Shown in pieces: positions 54,401-57,301 of a DNA stretch of 64,000 nucleotides. Position numbers and translations under genes: made by a program. Under the pieces are notes generated by a model that saw only the letters and a list, made by a program, of their open reading frames with translations, did not search any database and had not been told where the DNA came from. The stretch comes from Siphonodentalium dalli (lineage: Eukaryota > Mollusca > Scaphopoda > Gadilida > Siphonodentaliidae): contig CP136063.1 in the NCBI GenBank assembly GCA_032622095.1, positions 87,517,980 to 87,581,979 of the forward strand, given 5' to 3'. Position 1 is the stretch's first letter; each line of letters opens with the position of its first letter.

Positions 54401-57048
54401 ACGCGTGCTTTTGGGGTCGTTCGCCAGCAGCCATCTTGGATTTTACTCTTTGCATGGTACCTTTGGTCAGATCATTATTAGATTTGTCATGGCTGTCGAC
54501 CTTGACATGTAAATGGGAACAAGTTATTTTGGGGCCATTCGGCCAAAAAACATGGCCGCTGGTGGCCATCTTGGATTACATAATTAAATCTATTGGCGCG
54601 GTTAGACATGTAGGTTAGACATTTCAATTAGCACCTTTCCTATTCCTCCATTTACTATCAACCATTAAATTATTCCCCTACCTAAGTTGAGCTACAGTGT
54701 CATTGACACTTTCTTTTATATTATTTCTGTTTATGGCGATTTTAACCCTTTCAGTGCCAAGTCCGATTTTTGTATCAACCCATATTTCCTTGATCATTTT
54801 TAGCTCAACTTACATTGTAAGTTTGAGCTATTGCCATGGTTTGGCGTCCTTCGTCCGTGTGTGCGTGTGTCCGTCAACAATTTCCTTTGGGGCGGGCTAC
54901 AGGTCGTACCTTTGGTCTGATCTTTATGAAATTTGTCATGGATGTTAATATTGACATGTAGATGGGAACGAGTCATTTTGGGGTCAATCGGCCAAAAAAC
55001 ATGGCCGCCAGCAGCCATCTTGGATTTTACTCTTTGCATGACTAAATCCTTTGGCGCGCGCTACAGGTTTTAGCTTTGGTCGTAACTTCATGAAATTTGT
55101 CATGCATGTTAACAATGACATGTAGATGGGAACGAGTCATTTTGGGGTTGTTCGGCCAATAAACATGGCCGCAAGCAGCCATCTTGGATTTTACTCTTTG
55201 CATGACTAAATCCTTTTGCGCGGGCTACAGGTCGTACCTTTGGTCTGATCTTTATGAAATTTGTCATGAATGTTGACATTGACATATAGATGGGAACGAG
55301 TCATTTTGGGGTCAAACGGCCAAAAAACATGGCCGCTGGCAGCCATCTTGGATTTCAAAATTCAATCCATTGGCGCGGGCCACAGGTCGTACTGTTCGTC
55401 TGATCATCATGAAATTTGTCATGGATGTTAATATTAACATGTATATGGGAACGAGTGATTTTGGGGTCGTTTGGCTAAAAAACATGTCCGCCAGCAGCCA
55501 TATTGGATTTTACTCATTGCATGACTAAATCCTTTGGTGCGGGCTACAGGTCGTAGCTTTTGTCGGAACTTCATGAAATTTGTCATGGATGTTAACAATG
55601 ACATGTAGATGGGAAACGAGTCATTTTGGGGTCGTTCAGCCGAAAAATATGGCCACCAGCAGCCATCTTGGATTTTACTCTTTGCATCACTAAATCCTTT
55701 GGCACACCATAATCACCACTTCCCTGATCCAATCATTATGAAACCTGTCATGAATGTTGATATTGACATGTACATGTTGTCTTACTTAGACTTTTCAATT
55801 AGCACCTTTCCTATTCCTCCATTTACTGTCAACCATTAAATTATTCCCCTACCTAAGTTGAGCTACAGTGTCATTGACACTTTCATTCAAATTAATTGAT
55901 TATAATAATGTGATACATTGATGGAAAGAGCTCTTACTTGGCACTGAAGGGGTTATAGGAGGTGACTATTTTAACAGCAATAGCACCGTGAAGCCGACGG
56001 CCATCCGTGCCTTTAAAGGCAGTGCATTCTCTTATATATACGAGGCTCCCCTATGGGAGACTCACATATATAAGATGATGCATTGGCACAGGATATCTAA
56101 TGCTGCACCAGCGCAGCTCCGTCATGAAAGTGTTTATGCAGACAGTGGATCGTCTCATCACAATGGACCAATTCAACACAGTCATCTAAACGTTACTTTA
56201 TATCTTTCTATCTGCAGGCTCCTGTGTTTCTGTTATTTCTTGACTGTGTTTGGCAGCTGATGCAGCAATTCCCGACATCCTTTGCTTTCACAGACACGTA
56301 CCTCACTTCACTCTGGGATAGTGTGATACTGGGGCTCTTTGACACATTTATTTATGACAGCCCGCAGCAGAAGATAAAGATCGGGATATCGAGTCTGAAA
56401 ACATTCCACATTCCCTCTGCGTGGGACTGGAATCATCAATTCTCGCCAATCGATGTGTCTTTCTTCGTTAACCCATTATTTGTGATGAAGCGAGATGTTA
56501 AATGTGCCAGTGTACTTCCTGAACTGAAGTGCCTACTAAGCGGCGAAAACAACATGGAAAGCATACGAGACGATGTCTATGCTAAACAGTTGGGCAATAT
56601 GTACAATATCTATGACAGTATAAATAATGTCTCAAATGTTCTTGATCCAAAGACATCAATCAGGACTCTAGGAGTGTGGACGCAGTGTTTTCTGAGATGG
56701 TTGTCGCCTGCTCAAATTATCGGAGGAGGTAGTCCATCAGAGTACCTACAGCAGTGCCTTCTCGTCGACGAAATTCTTATGCTTCAACATAGGCTTCTAT
56801 CGCTTAGCACCAATATGTCAAGCAGAAATAAACGCCCGAACAGTTCACTGATATTTTCATTGGCTGATCCAGACACTCCCGATTTACTGAAGTCTACGTA
56901 TATGACATCATCCTTTCCTTTTTGCACACTGCCACAGATTGGCGATCAGCAGATTGCGGCCTATACTCCGCTGAGTGTATACATGGAGAACACGTTCCTG
57001 GAAGATCTTTCTTACTCTGATGAAGAATTATTAAATATTGTAGACTAG
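9385..57048 (+). CDS. mtmr10/12-like: Myotubularin-related pseudophosphatase, MTMR10/11/12 group (14 coding exons, complete)
   Basis: The spliced CDS is 2130 nt (709 aa plus stop): 9385-9402, 12022-12085, 16845-16984, 27225-27300, 29447-29529, 30896-30955, 31567-31654, 36177-36315, 37436-37523, 40196-40287, 44055-44185, 46572-46718, 49170-49342, 56218-57048. All 13 introns are GT-AG and all phases close. Domains: PH-GRAM about residues 24-150, inactive myotubularin phosphatase fold about 160-510, and the 3-PAP-type C-terminal region about 515-709. The active enzymes' HCSDGWDRT loop reads QESTCRDYS at 375-383, so Cys becomes Glu376 and Arg becomes Tyr382, as expected for a dead member. Known family role (MTMR12): adaptor that binds active myotubularins acting on PI3P and PI(3,5)P2. 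The length fits the vertebrate members (about 700-780 aa). VFLLFLDCVWQL and the IIGGG motif look closer to MTMR12 than MTMR10, but the gene may be the single pre-duplication orthologue. Confidence 0.93.
9434..9898. mobile_element. TTAA-flanked MITE, S family
   Basis: It begins TTAAAGATACTCAATCCGAT 31 bp after the exon 1 donor and ends cctTTAA at 9895-9898. Internal landmarks (atctgatcactctgagc; ccgaagccaaagaaatagta-like sequence) are shared with 10575-10825, 28826-29244, 40283-40935, 48711-49151 and 61945-62155. Confidence 0.65.
9899..9952. repeat. V-family 3' end
   Basis: tatacattggaatgatctat through tgttaaagggttaa matches the terminal part of the V MITEs and directly abuts the S element, suggesting S inserted into V. 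Confidence 0.45.
10080..10570. repeat. Tandem unit array, U type
   Basis: About four diverged units each carry an aaatttggtatgtgggttta-like segment, then a gttatggcccctttttgact-like segment, then ccggatgataac. The same unit builds arrays at 19400-19600, 23206-23960, 31670-32107, 41262-42690 and 43330-43980. Confidence 0.6.
10575..10825. mobile_element. Rearranged S-family fragment with a central hairpin
   Basis: ataactctaaaatcaagtgg and its complement form a short hairpin near 10585-10630. The S-family right part follows, ending gattgagtacctttaat. Confidence 0.5.
10830..10990. repeat. Dispersed repeat shared with 57836-58001
   Basis: The two copies share ttgcatatattctgttgagt and gatggtcccataaatg and end near a CCCTTTAA, so this is probably one more TTAA-ended family. 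Confidence 0.5.
10991..12021. other. Intron 1, right part
   Basis: The 106-codon ORF at 11062-11382 shows no domain I recognise. No repeat is identified apart from AT-rich tracts. Confidence 0.3.
12022..12085 (+). CDS. mtmr10/12-like: mtmr10/12-like exon 2 (residues 7-28)
   Basis: The acceptor ctatttattgcag precedes QELARRSS and the exon ends SPDLLPG across the donor gtattc. The L-L-P-G-E junction with exon 3 is the conserved entry to the PH-GRAM domain in MTMR10 and MTMR12, which supports the exon strongly. It starts in phase 0 and leaves one base. A foldback transposon begins only 24 bp beyond the donor. Confidence 0.85.
12109..12282. mobile_element. Foldback MITE, PAL family
   Basis: tacagtaatgcactaattaa at the left and ggcattactgta at the right, with the arms closed around ggaaagctctcagtgagagc. 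It begins 24 bp after the exon 2 donor. Confidence 0.75.
12290..12472. repeat. V-family fragment
   Basis: Contains aaggtatacattggaatggt and aacattcagataataaattc, shared with the other V copies. It is bounded by PAL on the left and hosts the N element on the right. Confidence 0.5.
12481..12734. mobile_element. Double-hairpin hAT-like MITE, N family, with 8-bp TSD
   Basis: The element runs CAAGCCTTGAAATAGTGTGT to CAAGGCTTG, and the exact 8-mer GCCACAAA flanks both sides (12473-12480 and 12735-12742). Two palindromes are built on cagaatgaggtccccagagg. ORFs on both strands (RSPEGEFGDA-type) are by-products of the palindromes. Confidence 0.85.
13145..13595. mobile_element. A unit 1: 451-bp MITE, TIR GGTTACAGTGAAGTAATT
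   Basis: The ends are perfect 18-bp inverted repeats. The left flank is TTAA, consistent with a piggyBac-like non-autonomous element. Confidence 0.8.
14487..14937. mobile_element. A unit 2
   Basis: Same 451 bp as unit 1, flanked by B units (ctttaGG and CCtaaag) instead of TTAA. Confidence 0.8.
15829..16279. mobile_element. A unit 3
   Basis: Same 451 bp. The right flank is TTAA, rejoining the P element. Confidence 0.8.
16384..16690. repeat. Insertion in the P element with an imperfect hairpin
   Basis: Absent from the other P copies. It holds an inverted pair, gtaatttatcaacctcg...tttgagcctcgg against cctcggctcaaa...cggttgataaattccg (about 16570-16665), and tgacgtca near 16439, which resembles a CRE-type site by sequence only. 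Confidence 0.5.
16845..16984 (+). CDS. mtmr10/12-like: mtmr10/12-like exon 3 (residues 28-74), PH-GRAM
   Basis: Encodes GEIIIGQAKQVLKF through EIFVTNFRISFITAD, the first PH-GRAM strands of the MTMR10-12 family. The donor is taken at ATG|gtgggt (16985) because only this keeps phase with exon 4; the nearby gtaatt at 16989 does not. The right end of a 4-kb nested transposon lies 61 bp upstream of the acceptor. Confidence 0.92.
17551..17689. repeat. Fragment related to the 1663-2191 MITE
   Basis: ccggggtataaaattatagatatgaat-like sequence near 17648 also occurs near 63783 and, in weaker form, inside 1663-2191. Confidence 0.3.
17690..17866. repeat. P-family right-half fragment
   Basis: Contains aacaaaaacaacatgttcac, ttgataatacaatgttttgg and a degenerate gttcgaaaattaa end, as in 58331-58500. 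Confidence 0.6.
18187..19150. mobile_element. T2-type hairpin MITE interrupted by a TTGGCCAA-rich segment
   Basis: The left half (accctgtgccaacgcattct) and right half (gtatataagagaatacactggc) of a T2 hairpin are separated by about 850 bp. The interrupting DNA has inverted ttggccaaatgaaa-like blocks at 18256-18285 and 18970-19040. Confidence 0.5.
19400..19600. repeat. U-type tandem unit fragment
   Basis: Carries ccggatgataactta, aaatttggtatgtgag and ttcgaatttgggttccgtct. Confidence 0.5.
19670..19800. repeat. T2-type hairpin fragment
   Basis: ggccattgcgttctattata to gagaatgcattggcac, then a degraded tail ending gctcccatcatga. Confidence 0.55.
19801..20860. other. Intron 3 stretch without recognised features
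   Basis: AT-rich and non-coding in appearance; I see nothing here. Confidence 0.3.
20866..21051. repeat. W-type repeat
   Basis: ggcttttgtttacataacaa and ggccatccatgcctttaa recur in inverse order at 50438-50680. It ends at the TTAA that also begins the next element (21048). Confidence 0.5.
21048..21206. mobile_element. Q-family TTAA MITE, 159 bp, intact
   Basis: TTAACCCTTTCAGTGCCAAG at the left pairs with CTTGGCACTGAAAGGGTTAA at the right, and the interior is nearly all complementary (atttgtatcaacccat and its complement). Other copies are 32929-33173 and 54742-55956. Confidence 0.8.
21495..22047. mobile_element. M-family MITE, about 550 bp
   Basis: The ends are tctctttgaaaagccgacga and, inverted, cgtcagctttttaaagaga. 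An inverse-orientation relative is at 36418-36945, sharing gtattcagttttcaaa/tttgaaaactgaatac and the gaaatggagggaatggaatc region. Confidence 0.6.
22127..22380. mobile_element. Double-hairpin hAT-like MITE, N family
   Basis: Same 254-bp architecture as 12481-12734. The flanks ACTTTATT (22119-22126) and ACTTTGTT (22381-22388) are an 8-bp duplication with one change. Confidence 0.85.
23070..23205. repeat. V-family left half
   Basis: aaccctttctatactatagc, then aataagttcaacaaacgacc, cut off by the U array that follows. Confidence 0.55.
23206..23960. repeat. U-type array with short inverted ends
   Basis: It opens with ttatgcccccgacttgaagt and closes with ggtcgggggcaaatg, a terminal inverted pair. 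The interior has several units with the gttcagcaaccgctgggca, ttcaccagagttat(a/g)gccc and ccggat blocks, including a near-identical pair about 190 bp apart. Confidence 0.65.
24134..24383. mobile_element. TTAA MITE with Q-like ends carrying a T hairpin module
   Basis: Ends TTAACCCTTTGAGTGCCAGG and CCTGGCACTCAAAGGGTTAA. Inside is ccaatgcattctcttatata with the centre CGACCATAGGTCG, as in T1, but the TIR belongs to another family. Confidence 0.75.
24380..24720. mobile_element. P-family MITE, left part
   Basis: TTAAAGGCCCACTTAATTTT starts at the very TTAA that ends the previous element. Homology to P continues to about 24715 (aagcacaaaaacatgtcggt) and is then lost. Confidence 0.7.
24721..25689. 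other. Intron 3 stretch without recognised features
   Basis: No gene or repeat was recognised. Confidence 0.3.
25690..26345. mobile_element. Foldback element with roughly 250-bp diverged terminal inverted repeats
   Basis: The left arm (about 25690-25960) and right arm (about 26095-26345) share, inverted, cagtgtgcattttttcaatg-like, gccagatatt(c/a)agtcatat and gttatgagaaaa blocks. About 130 bp separates the arms. The ORFs at 25811-26196 are arm shadows. Confidence 0.65.
26728..26826. repeat. 21-bp minisatellite (four to five units)
   Basis: The unit is about atcagccgagtttagtgggtt. Being a multiple of three, it gives a heptad-like SAEFSGL repeat in the 26543-26857 ORF, which I do not regard as a gene. 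Confidence 0.6.
27225..27300 (+). CDS. mtmr10/12-like: mtmr10/12-like exon 4 (residues 75-100), PH-GRAM
   Basis: Encodes RSRKNRNSLIGESDIPLTSI and on to IFKIIQ, matching the family pattern RNxLxGExDxxLxxIxxI. The acceptor is tccacttacag and the donor gtaaga. The exon is 76 nt, enters in phase 0 and leaves one base. It was found by homology, since it is too short to stand out as an ORF. Confidence 0.92.
27301..28825. other. Intron 4
   Basis: AT-rich. The stretch near 28700-28800 resembles the R-family unit (gcatgactaattgctttggc). Nothing else was recognised. Confidence 0.35.
28826..29244. mobile_element. S-family TTAA MITE, reverse orientation
   Basis: Runs from ccgaattaatgctcctaaat to gattgagtaccTTTAA at 29244. 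It contains catcaaagctcagagtgatc, the reference for the exon 10 donor comparison. Confidence 0.65.
29447..29529 (+). CDS. mtmr10/12-like: mtmr10/12-like exon 5 (residues 100-127), PH-GRAM
   Basis: Encodes NKRGKKKVLVPG to LFLDIYCK, the basic strand and the (I/L)IIxCK element that precedes DFRxxxF in MTMR10/12. The acceptor is ttatctcag and the donor gtatgg. The split first codon makes Glu100, and the exon ends in phase 0. Confidence 0.92.
29545..29770. repeat. U-like unit with hairpin start
   Basis: tacccccactctcaaagaga followed by atgggggta forms an imperfect hairpin; a Clu-type gtctgtctgtccatccgtct run and one ttttggtatggaggttt unit follow. Confidence 0.4.
29814..29985. repeat. V-family fragment
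   Basis: aacctttctctactgaatag, gatatacattggaatggtca and cagaagtcttcctacac are diverged V landmarks. Confidence 0.5.
30597..30875. repeat. Tandem repeat, about 116-bp period, 2.5 copies
   Basis: gttaatcatgatataatgac recurs at about 30597, 30713 and 30829. Each unit carries a T2-type tail (aatgctgcaccagtgcagct). It ends just before exon 6. Confidence 0.7.
30896..30955 (+). CDS. mtmr10/12-like: mtmr10/12-like exon 6 (residues 128-147)
   Basis: Sixty nucleotides encode DFQIHFFGFKLTPENQNMKS, the counterpart of DFRIVRFRF in MTMR10. The acceptor is cttatttaacag and the donor a strong gtgagt. It is phase 0 at both ends, so it is a skippable cassette. A short tandem array (30597-30875) runs to within about 20 bp of the acceptor. 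Confidence 0.9.
31265..31445. repeat. T2-type double hairpin fragment
   Basis: The catttatataagagaatacattg half and the gtgcattctcttatatatgt hairpin have a CTCCC-TAT-GGGAG centre and end gctccagtcatgaaagcg. Confidence 0.65.
31567..31654 (+). CDS. mtmr10/12-like: mtmr10/12-like exon 7 (residues 148-177)
   Basis: Encodes LITAIVRHSFPSRPDLLFAI and on to EYGKNAELQ, matching the AIxHxxxPxDLQLLFAFEY segment that closes the PH-GRAM domain. Donor gtatgt. It starts in phase 0 and leaves one base, completed in exon 8 as Pro177. Confidence 0.92.
31670..32107. repeat. U-type array
   Basis: Three units with ccgataactc/accagtttggattatttgat, ttggtatttgtgtttctcag and gagttatgaccgttttt, ending gcgatgctcttgtta. 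Confidence 0.55.
32121..32283. mobile_element. Foldback MITE, PAL family
   Basis: TACAGTAATGCCCTAAATAA to GGGCATTACTGTA; near-perfect arms around a shortened centre. Confidence 0.8.
32405..32665. repeat. P-family fragment, reverse orientation
   Basis: Degraded copy with gaagctccaaaacattgtat, ttatccggctgaataaactg and aggtactgacatgtgttctg. Confidence 0.55.
32929..33173. mobile_element. Q-family TTAA MITE with internal duplication
   Basis: TTAACCCTTTCAGTGCCAAG to AAAGGGTTAA. The tttattgattataataatgt block is present twice in direct and once in inverted orientation. Confidence 0.7.
33560..33973 (+). pseudogene. Non-LTR retrotransposon ORF2 C-terminal fragment
   Basis: The frame stays open from after TAG at 33557 to TGA at 33973. 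It reads KSHILHTRLRLNCSHLSGDL, then SPFCLCGEFETTYHYLFEC with FYQEPRREL. The LRxxCSxL and CxCGxxET..HxLFxC pattern (a zinc-binding segment after the reverse transcriptase domain) is typical of LINE ORF2 C-termini. The RT domain itself is missing, so this is a 5'-truncated, dead copy. Confidence 0.75.
33974..34842. other. Possible LINE 3' UTR, then unassigned intron sequence
   Basis: The first 150 bp may be the 3' UTR of the LINE fragment. At 34540-34740 the phrase gagatcccgtgctatcgtac occurs twice (about 34590 and 34715). No gene. Confidence 0.35.
34843..34868. repeat. Poly-C homopolymer, 26 bp
   Basis: An uninterrupted run of C; its G-rich complement could form quadruplex structure. Length may vary or be a sequencing artefact. 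Confidence 0.8.
35509..35575. repeat. CT-rich microsatellite
   Basis: Interrupted (CT)n inside the 175-codon ORF at 35343-35870. That ORF has no recognised domain and looks spurious. Downstream, cataagccctcgggcttgtt-like sequence (about 35732-35755) resembles a LINE 3' end. Confidence 0.6.
36177..36315 (+). CDS. mtmr10/12-like: mtmr10/12-like exon 8 (residues 177-223), start of pseudophosphatase fold
   Basis: Encodes NLFENKADWNDELSRQN, then KWRVTDVNCSESLSVYSVSS. The D-W-x-x-E-L and W-R-V-(T/S)-x-(V/I)-N motifs are the conserved entry of the myotubularin fold (SDWDREI and WRVCSINEGY in MTMR10). The acceptor is gactttcag and the donor gtaatt. The phases (two bases in, two out) close with both neighbours. 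Confidence 0.93.
36418..36945. mobile_element. M-family MITE, inverse orientation to 21495-22047
   Basis: cagtctctttgaaaagctga at the left and cgccggcttttctaagagac at the right, with the shared interior tccctccatctcattggaga and gaaaactgaatacaggcgat. Confidence 0.65.
36946..37375. mobile_element. V-family MITE split by an N element
   Basis: V sequence (actcattgatgattagttcc; then attatctgaacagttccctc) is interrupted at 36998-37251 by N. The V pieces on the two sides are collinear. Confidence 0.65.
36998..37251. mobile_element. Double-hairpin hAT-like MITE, N family, exact 8-bp TSD
   Basis: TTCTTGAA occurs at 36990-36997 and 37252-37259. The element is 254 bp, like the copies at 12481 and 22127. 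Confidence 0.88.
37436..37523 (+). CDS. mtmr10/12-like: mtmr10/12-like exon 9 (residues 223-252)
   Basis: Encodes LPKYFVVPNCLFNNELKEIA and on to YTESRIP, matching LPxYxVVPxxLxxxxL of the family. Donor gtgagt, phase 0. Exon 10 continues directly with the WCxxxxNSASLVR block, so no coding exon is missing between the two. Confidence 0.93.
37524..38029. other. Intron 9, left part
   Basis: Contains a short inverted region near 37690-37910 (tctgatatgccctcaggctc twice). No gene. Confidence 0.3.
38030..38830. repeat. Diverged R-family tandem units
   Basis: About four old units with agcagccatcttggattt-like segments, ending in the R-type terminus gttgagctacagtgtcattg. Confidence 0.55.
38931..39060 (+). 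other. Exon-like 130-nt segment not used in the main model
   Basis: Bounded by caaatttcag and gtagga. It is open for 43 codons in one frame (ITRIKHLLDKQCFPSTISII and onward). Exons 9 and 10 join directly, and 130 nt would break the frame: in the phase left by exon 9 it hits TAG at the fourth codon. It is either chance or a poison exon. Confidence 0.25.
39968..40185. repeat. Minisatellite adjoining the exon 10 acceptor
   Basis: Six copies of ttctccattcaagtcatatc followed by attgtagttttc; the first units are about 29 bp and later ones about 40 bp with an added ttaatat. It ends 10 bp before the acceptor AG of exon 10. Confidence 0.8.
40196..40287 (+). CDS. mtmr10/12-like: mtmr10/12-like exon 10 (residues 253-283)
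   Basis: Encodes AWCYTLSNSASLVRAAQLLL and on to AEQ, equivalent to WCWSHSNGSALVRM in MTMR10. The acceptor directly follows a minisatellite. The donor is a weak gtcaga, and the last five exon bases plus the donor lie in sequence that matches a dispersed transposon (see findings). It leaves two bases, which become Arg283. Confidence 0.9.
40283..40935. mobile_element. Two S-family fragments head to head
   Basis: 40283-40637 is reverse S (tcagagtgatcagatatcaa to gattgagtacctttag). 40633-40935 is forward S starting at gttatcagaatcaattaatt. The left boundary overlaps the last bases of exon 10. Confidence 0.6.
41262..42690. repeat. U-type array, one element nested in another
   Basis: An outer repeat starts taaccccccgcaacgaagtt (followed by an inverted ggggggg) and resumes after 42520 with the same tttgtccgagcttttattcc phrase found at about 41517. 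Between them, 41558-42517 begins tatacgcccttttgaaaaaa, holds about six units of ccggatgataactttagtta, and ends agagggcgtatattgcacgc. Confidence 0.65.
42788..42810. repeat. Poly-G homopolymer, 23 bp
   Basis: Uninterrupted G on the + strand. It sits exactly at the 3' side of the minus-strand SINE below, so it reads as a poly-C tail of that element. Confidence 0.75.
42811..43073 (-). mobile_element. tRNA-derived SINE
   Basis: Read on the minus strand it opens GGAGCTCCGTGGTCCAGTGG. The A-box-like TGGTCCAGTGG lies at 43064-43054 and the B-box-like GAGTTCGCAGCC at 43012-43001, about 41 bp apart, as in pol III promoters. A body of about 190 bp follows (ccttgagcaacatccctt, gtgacttcttcgccc) and runs into the homopolymer. 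The tRNA species is not assigned. Confidence 0.6.
43330..43980. repeat. U-type array, variant unit
   Basis: Three units of about 175 bp share gcgataacttgaacaaa, ccaattccattcatat and ctttcacaacaatatctcga, then gagttatgaccctt-like segments. Confidence 0.65.
44055..44185 (+). CDS. mtmr10/12-like: mtmr10/12-like exon 11 (residues 283-327)
   Basis: Encodes FLNAMQNSCDSFYLPVIIDL through FQKLKDICMM, aligning with the family segment ending in NIQEVQAAFVKLKQLC. The acceptor is tcatcacaag and the donor gtaagc. It was placed by collinearity and by phase with exons 10 and 12. Confidence 0.88.
44690..44794. repeat. N-family fragment
   Basis: caagcctggatatggtgtgt and cgaatgaggtccccaggggg, truncated. Confidence 0.55.
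44795..44914. repeat. PAL foldback, right half only
   Basis: ctctcagtgagagcttccga to agggcattactgta; the left arm is missing. Confidence 0.65.
45237..46508. mobile_element. MULE-like non-autonomous element, 1272 bp, 102-bp TIRs
   Basis: The left end AGTCCAAGTCTTCTCGTACT and the inverted right end match over about 102 bp with one difference (gagaT versus gagaA before cgcgcgc). AGTTAGGTCT lies at 45227-45236 and again at 46510-46519, a 10-bp target duplication offset by one base on the right. Long TIRs with 9-11-bp duplications suggest the Mutator superfamily. The minus-strand ORFs at 45472-45883 show no transposase motif I recognise. Confidence 0.75.
46572..46718 (+). CDS. mtmr10/12-like: mtmr10/12-like exon 12 (residues 327-376)
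   Basis: Encodes SDSSWLSSLDDTKWLQSVSI and on to LESGRSVVIQ. The W-L-S-S-L-(E/D)-x-T-x-W-L block is characteristic of this clade. The acceptor is tttgtttcag and the donor gttagt. The intron splits codon 376, the Glu that stands where the catalytic Cys sits in active myotubularins. Confidence 0.93.
46741..46998. mobile_element. T2-type double-hairpin MITE
   Basis: ttaaccattccatgactgga to ccatcatgaaagggttaa, with two hairpins carrying TATGGGAG-type centres. It starts about 20 bp after the exon 12 donor. Confidence 0.75.
47085..47260 (+). pseudogene. Degraded retroelement zinc-knuckle remnant
   Basis: The translation NCRICHQKPETVEHYHQPAL resembles the CxxC..ETxEH motif after reverse transcriptase in non-LTR elements. 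It is too short and decayed to classify. Confidence 0.35.
47326..47372. repeat. Short tandem repeat (three copies, about 17 bp)
   Basis: ggcacattccttga is repeated three times. Confidence 0.6.
47770..48238. mobile_element. P-family TTAA MITE, reverse orientation, near full length
   Basis: gcccacttaattatcgaacc at the left, attaagtgggccTTAA at the right, about 469 bp, matching the 471-bp copy at 58037. Confidence 0.75.
48463..48700. mobile_element. T2-type double-hairpin MITE
   Basis: ttaacccttttgcgaaaccc to cttcatgaaagagctaat. The first hairpin centre is CTCCCATAGGGAG (48513-48525). Confidence 0.75.
48711..49151. mobile_element. S-family TTAA MITE
   Basis: TTAAAGGTACTCAATCCAAT to aatacatcTTTAA (TTAA at 49148-49151), 441 bp. 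The exon 13 acceptor lies 18 bp beyond its end. Confidence 0.75.
49170..49342 (+). CDS. mtmr10/12-like: mtmr10/12-like exon 13 (residues 376-433), dead active-site loop
   Basis: Encodes the degenerate loop STCRDYSCLISCLVQ, then LLNPEFRCTAEFQGLIQREW and VMMGHQF. The FQxLIQ(K/R)EWVM motif is almost invariant across myotubularins. The loop has no CX5R motif. Acceptor attgtag; donor gtatgt; ends in phase 0. A TTAA-flanked MITE ends 18 bp upstream of the exon. Confidence 0.95.
49454..49699. mobile_element. PAL foldback MITE with an internal duplication
   Basis: TACAGTAATGCCCTAAGTAA to GGGCATTACTGTA. The right-arm piece aatcctgaaaagttaccca is duplicated, making the centre asymmetric. Confidence 0.75.
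49700..50344. other. Intron 13, left part
   Basis: ttggcaaaaaatattttcat-like words near 49780-49840 recall the TTGGCCAA segment at 18256-19040. No gene. Confidence 0.3.
50345..50437. repeat. T2-type hairpin fragment
   Basis: atattctcttaaatatgcga and tataagagaatacattggcc remain of the first hairpin. Confidence 0.55.
50438..50690. repeat. W-type repeat
   Basis: ttaaaggcacggatggcctt at the left. The inner inverted pair ttatgtaaataaaagccagg / ggcttttgtttacataac recurs at 20866-21051. Confidence 0.55.
50691..52620. repeat. R element 1: about 11 tandem units of roughly 160 bp
   Basis: The start agctctgtaagtttgagcta leads into gccatggtttggcgtccgtc. Each unit carries gggctacaggtcgta, atgaaatttgtcatggatgt, gacatgtagatgggaacgag and cagcagccatcttggattt. 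The terminus is gttgagctacagtgtcattg. The many minus-strand ORFs with MAAGGHVFWPN-like words are translations of the unit. Confidence 0.85.
52659..54713. repeat. R element 2: about 12 tandem units
   Basis: It starts agctcaagttactttgtaag and ends taagttgagctacagtgtca, so the outer ends form a short inverted pair (AGCTCAA/TTGAGCT). Within it, 53101-53360 and 53877-54136 are near-identical, implying block duplication. Confidence 0.85.
54742..55956. mobile_element. Q-family MITE hosting R element 3
   Basis: The left half of Q (TTAACCCTTTCAGTGCCAAG to ccttgatcattttt) and the right half (attgattataataatgtgat to cttggcactgaaggggttat) bracket R element 3. The right TTAA has mutated to TTAT. Confidence 0.7.
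54802..55885. repeat. R element 3: about 5 tandem units
   Basis: Starts agctcaacttacattgtaag and ends gttgagctacagtgtcattg, the same ends as R elements 1 and 2. Confidence 0.85.
56018..56135. repeat. T2-type hairpin, single
   Basis: cagtgcattctcttatatat with a CTCCCCTATGGGAG centre and the tail gctccgtcatgaaagtgt. It ends about 80 bp before the exon 14 acceptor. Confidence 0.7.
56218..57048 (+). CDS. mtmr10/12-like: mtmr10/12-like exon 14, terminal coding exon (residues 434-709)
   Basis: After the acceptor tatctgcag it encodes APVFLLFLDCVWQL (434-447), FTDTYL, AWDWNHQF (501-508) and FVNPLF, the end of the myotubularin fold. The clade-specific RWLSPAQIIGGG follows at 593-604, then an SSFPF segment at 664-668, and an acidic tail ends at TAG 57046-57048. 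A single 276-codon terminal exon is consistent with the 3-PAP C-terminal region of MTMR10-12. No coiled coil or FYVE domain is seen, as expected for this subgroup. Confidence 0.96.
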   Translation, partial: APVFLLFLDCVWQLMQQFPTSFAFTDTYLTSLWDSVILGLFDTFIYDSPQQKIKIGISSLKTFHIPSAWDWNHQFSPIDVSFFVNPLFVMKRDVKCASVLPELKCLLSGENNMESIRDDVYAKQLGNMYNIYDSINNVSNVLDPKTSIRTLGVWTQCFLRWLSPAQIIGGGSPSEYLQQCLLVDEILMLQHRLLSLSTNMSSRNKRPNSSLIFSLADPDTPDLLKSTYMTSSFPFCTLPQIGDQQIAAYTPLSVYMENTFLEDLSYSDEELLNIVD

Positions 57049-57301
57049 TTTACGTCATCCACATCTGCATAAATCAGGGCTCGAAATGTTCTCTCAAATT
57101 TCTACTTGTTACAGGGGATAGGTAGAATTATTTCATATAATATAAGCAAGTCTGGAAATAGTGTATCTGACATTTGCAGAATGAGGTCCCCAGAGGGTGA
57201 ATGCTGGTGGTTCTCGGCAGCCCAGATAAGTGCCAGCGTATAGATTTAGAAATAACAAACTCAGACTAAGATAGATCACAAACTGGCATAAGTGGATCCT
57301 A
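57049..57301 (+). other. 3' UTR region of mtmr10/12-like
   Basis: DNA following the stop codon. A fragment of the double-hairpin hAT-like MITE lies at 57147-57200, so transposon sequence is probably part of the 3' UTR. I read no canonical AATAAA between 57049 and 58600, so the cleavage site is not assigned. Confidence 0.4.

Noticed and set aside
50689-55039. Many minus-strand ORFs with MAAGGHVFWPN-type repeats resembling a repetitive protein
   Set aside because: They follow the 160-bp DNA repeat, switch frame between units and are interrupted by stops.
56224-56226. GTG as a start for the 274-codon ORF
   Set aside because: It is an internal Val codon of exon 14; the frame is open to the acceptor at 56217 and the protein continues from exon 13.
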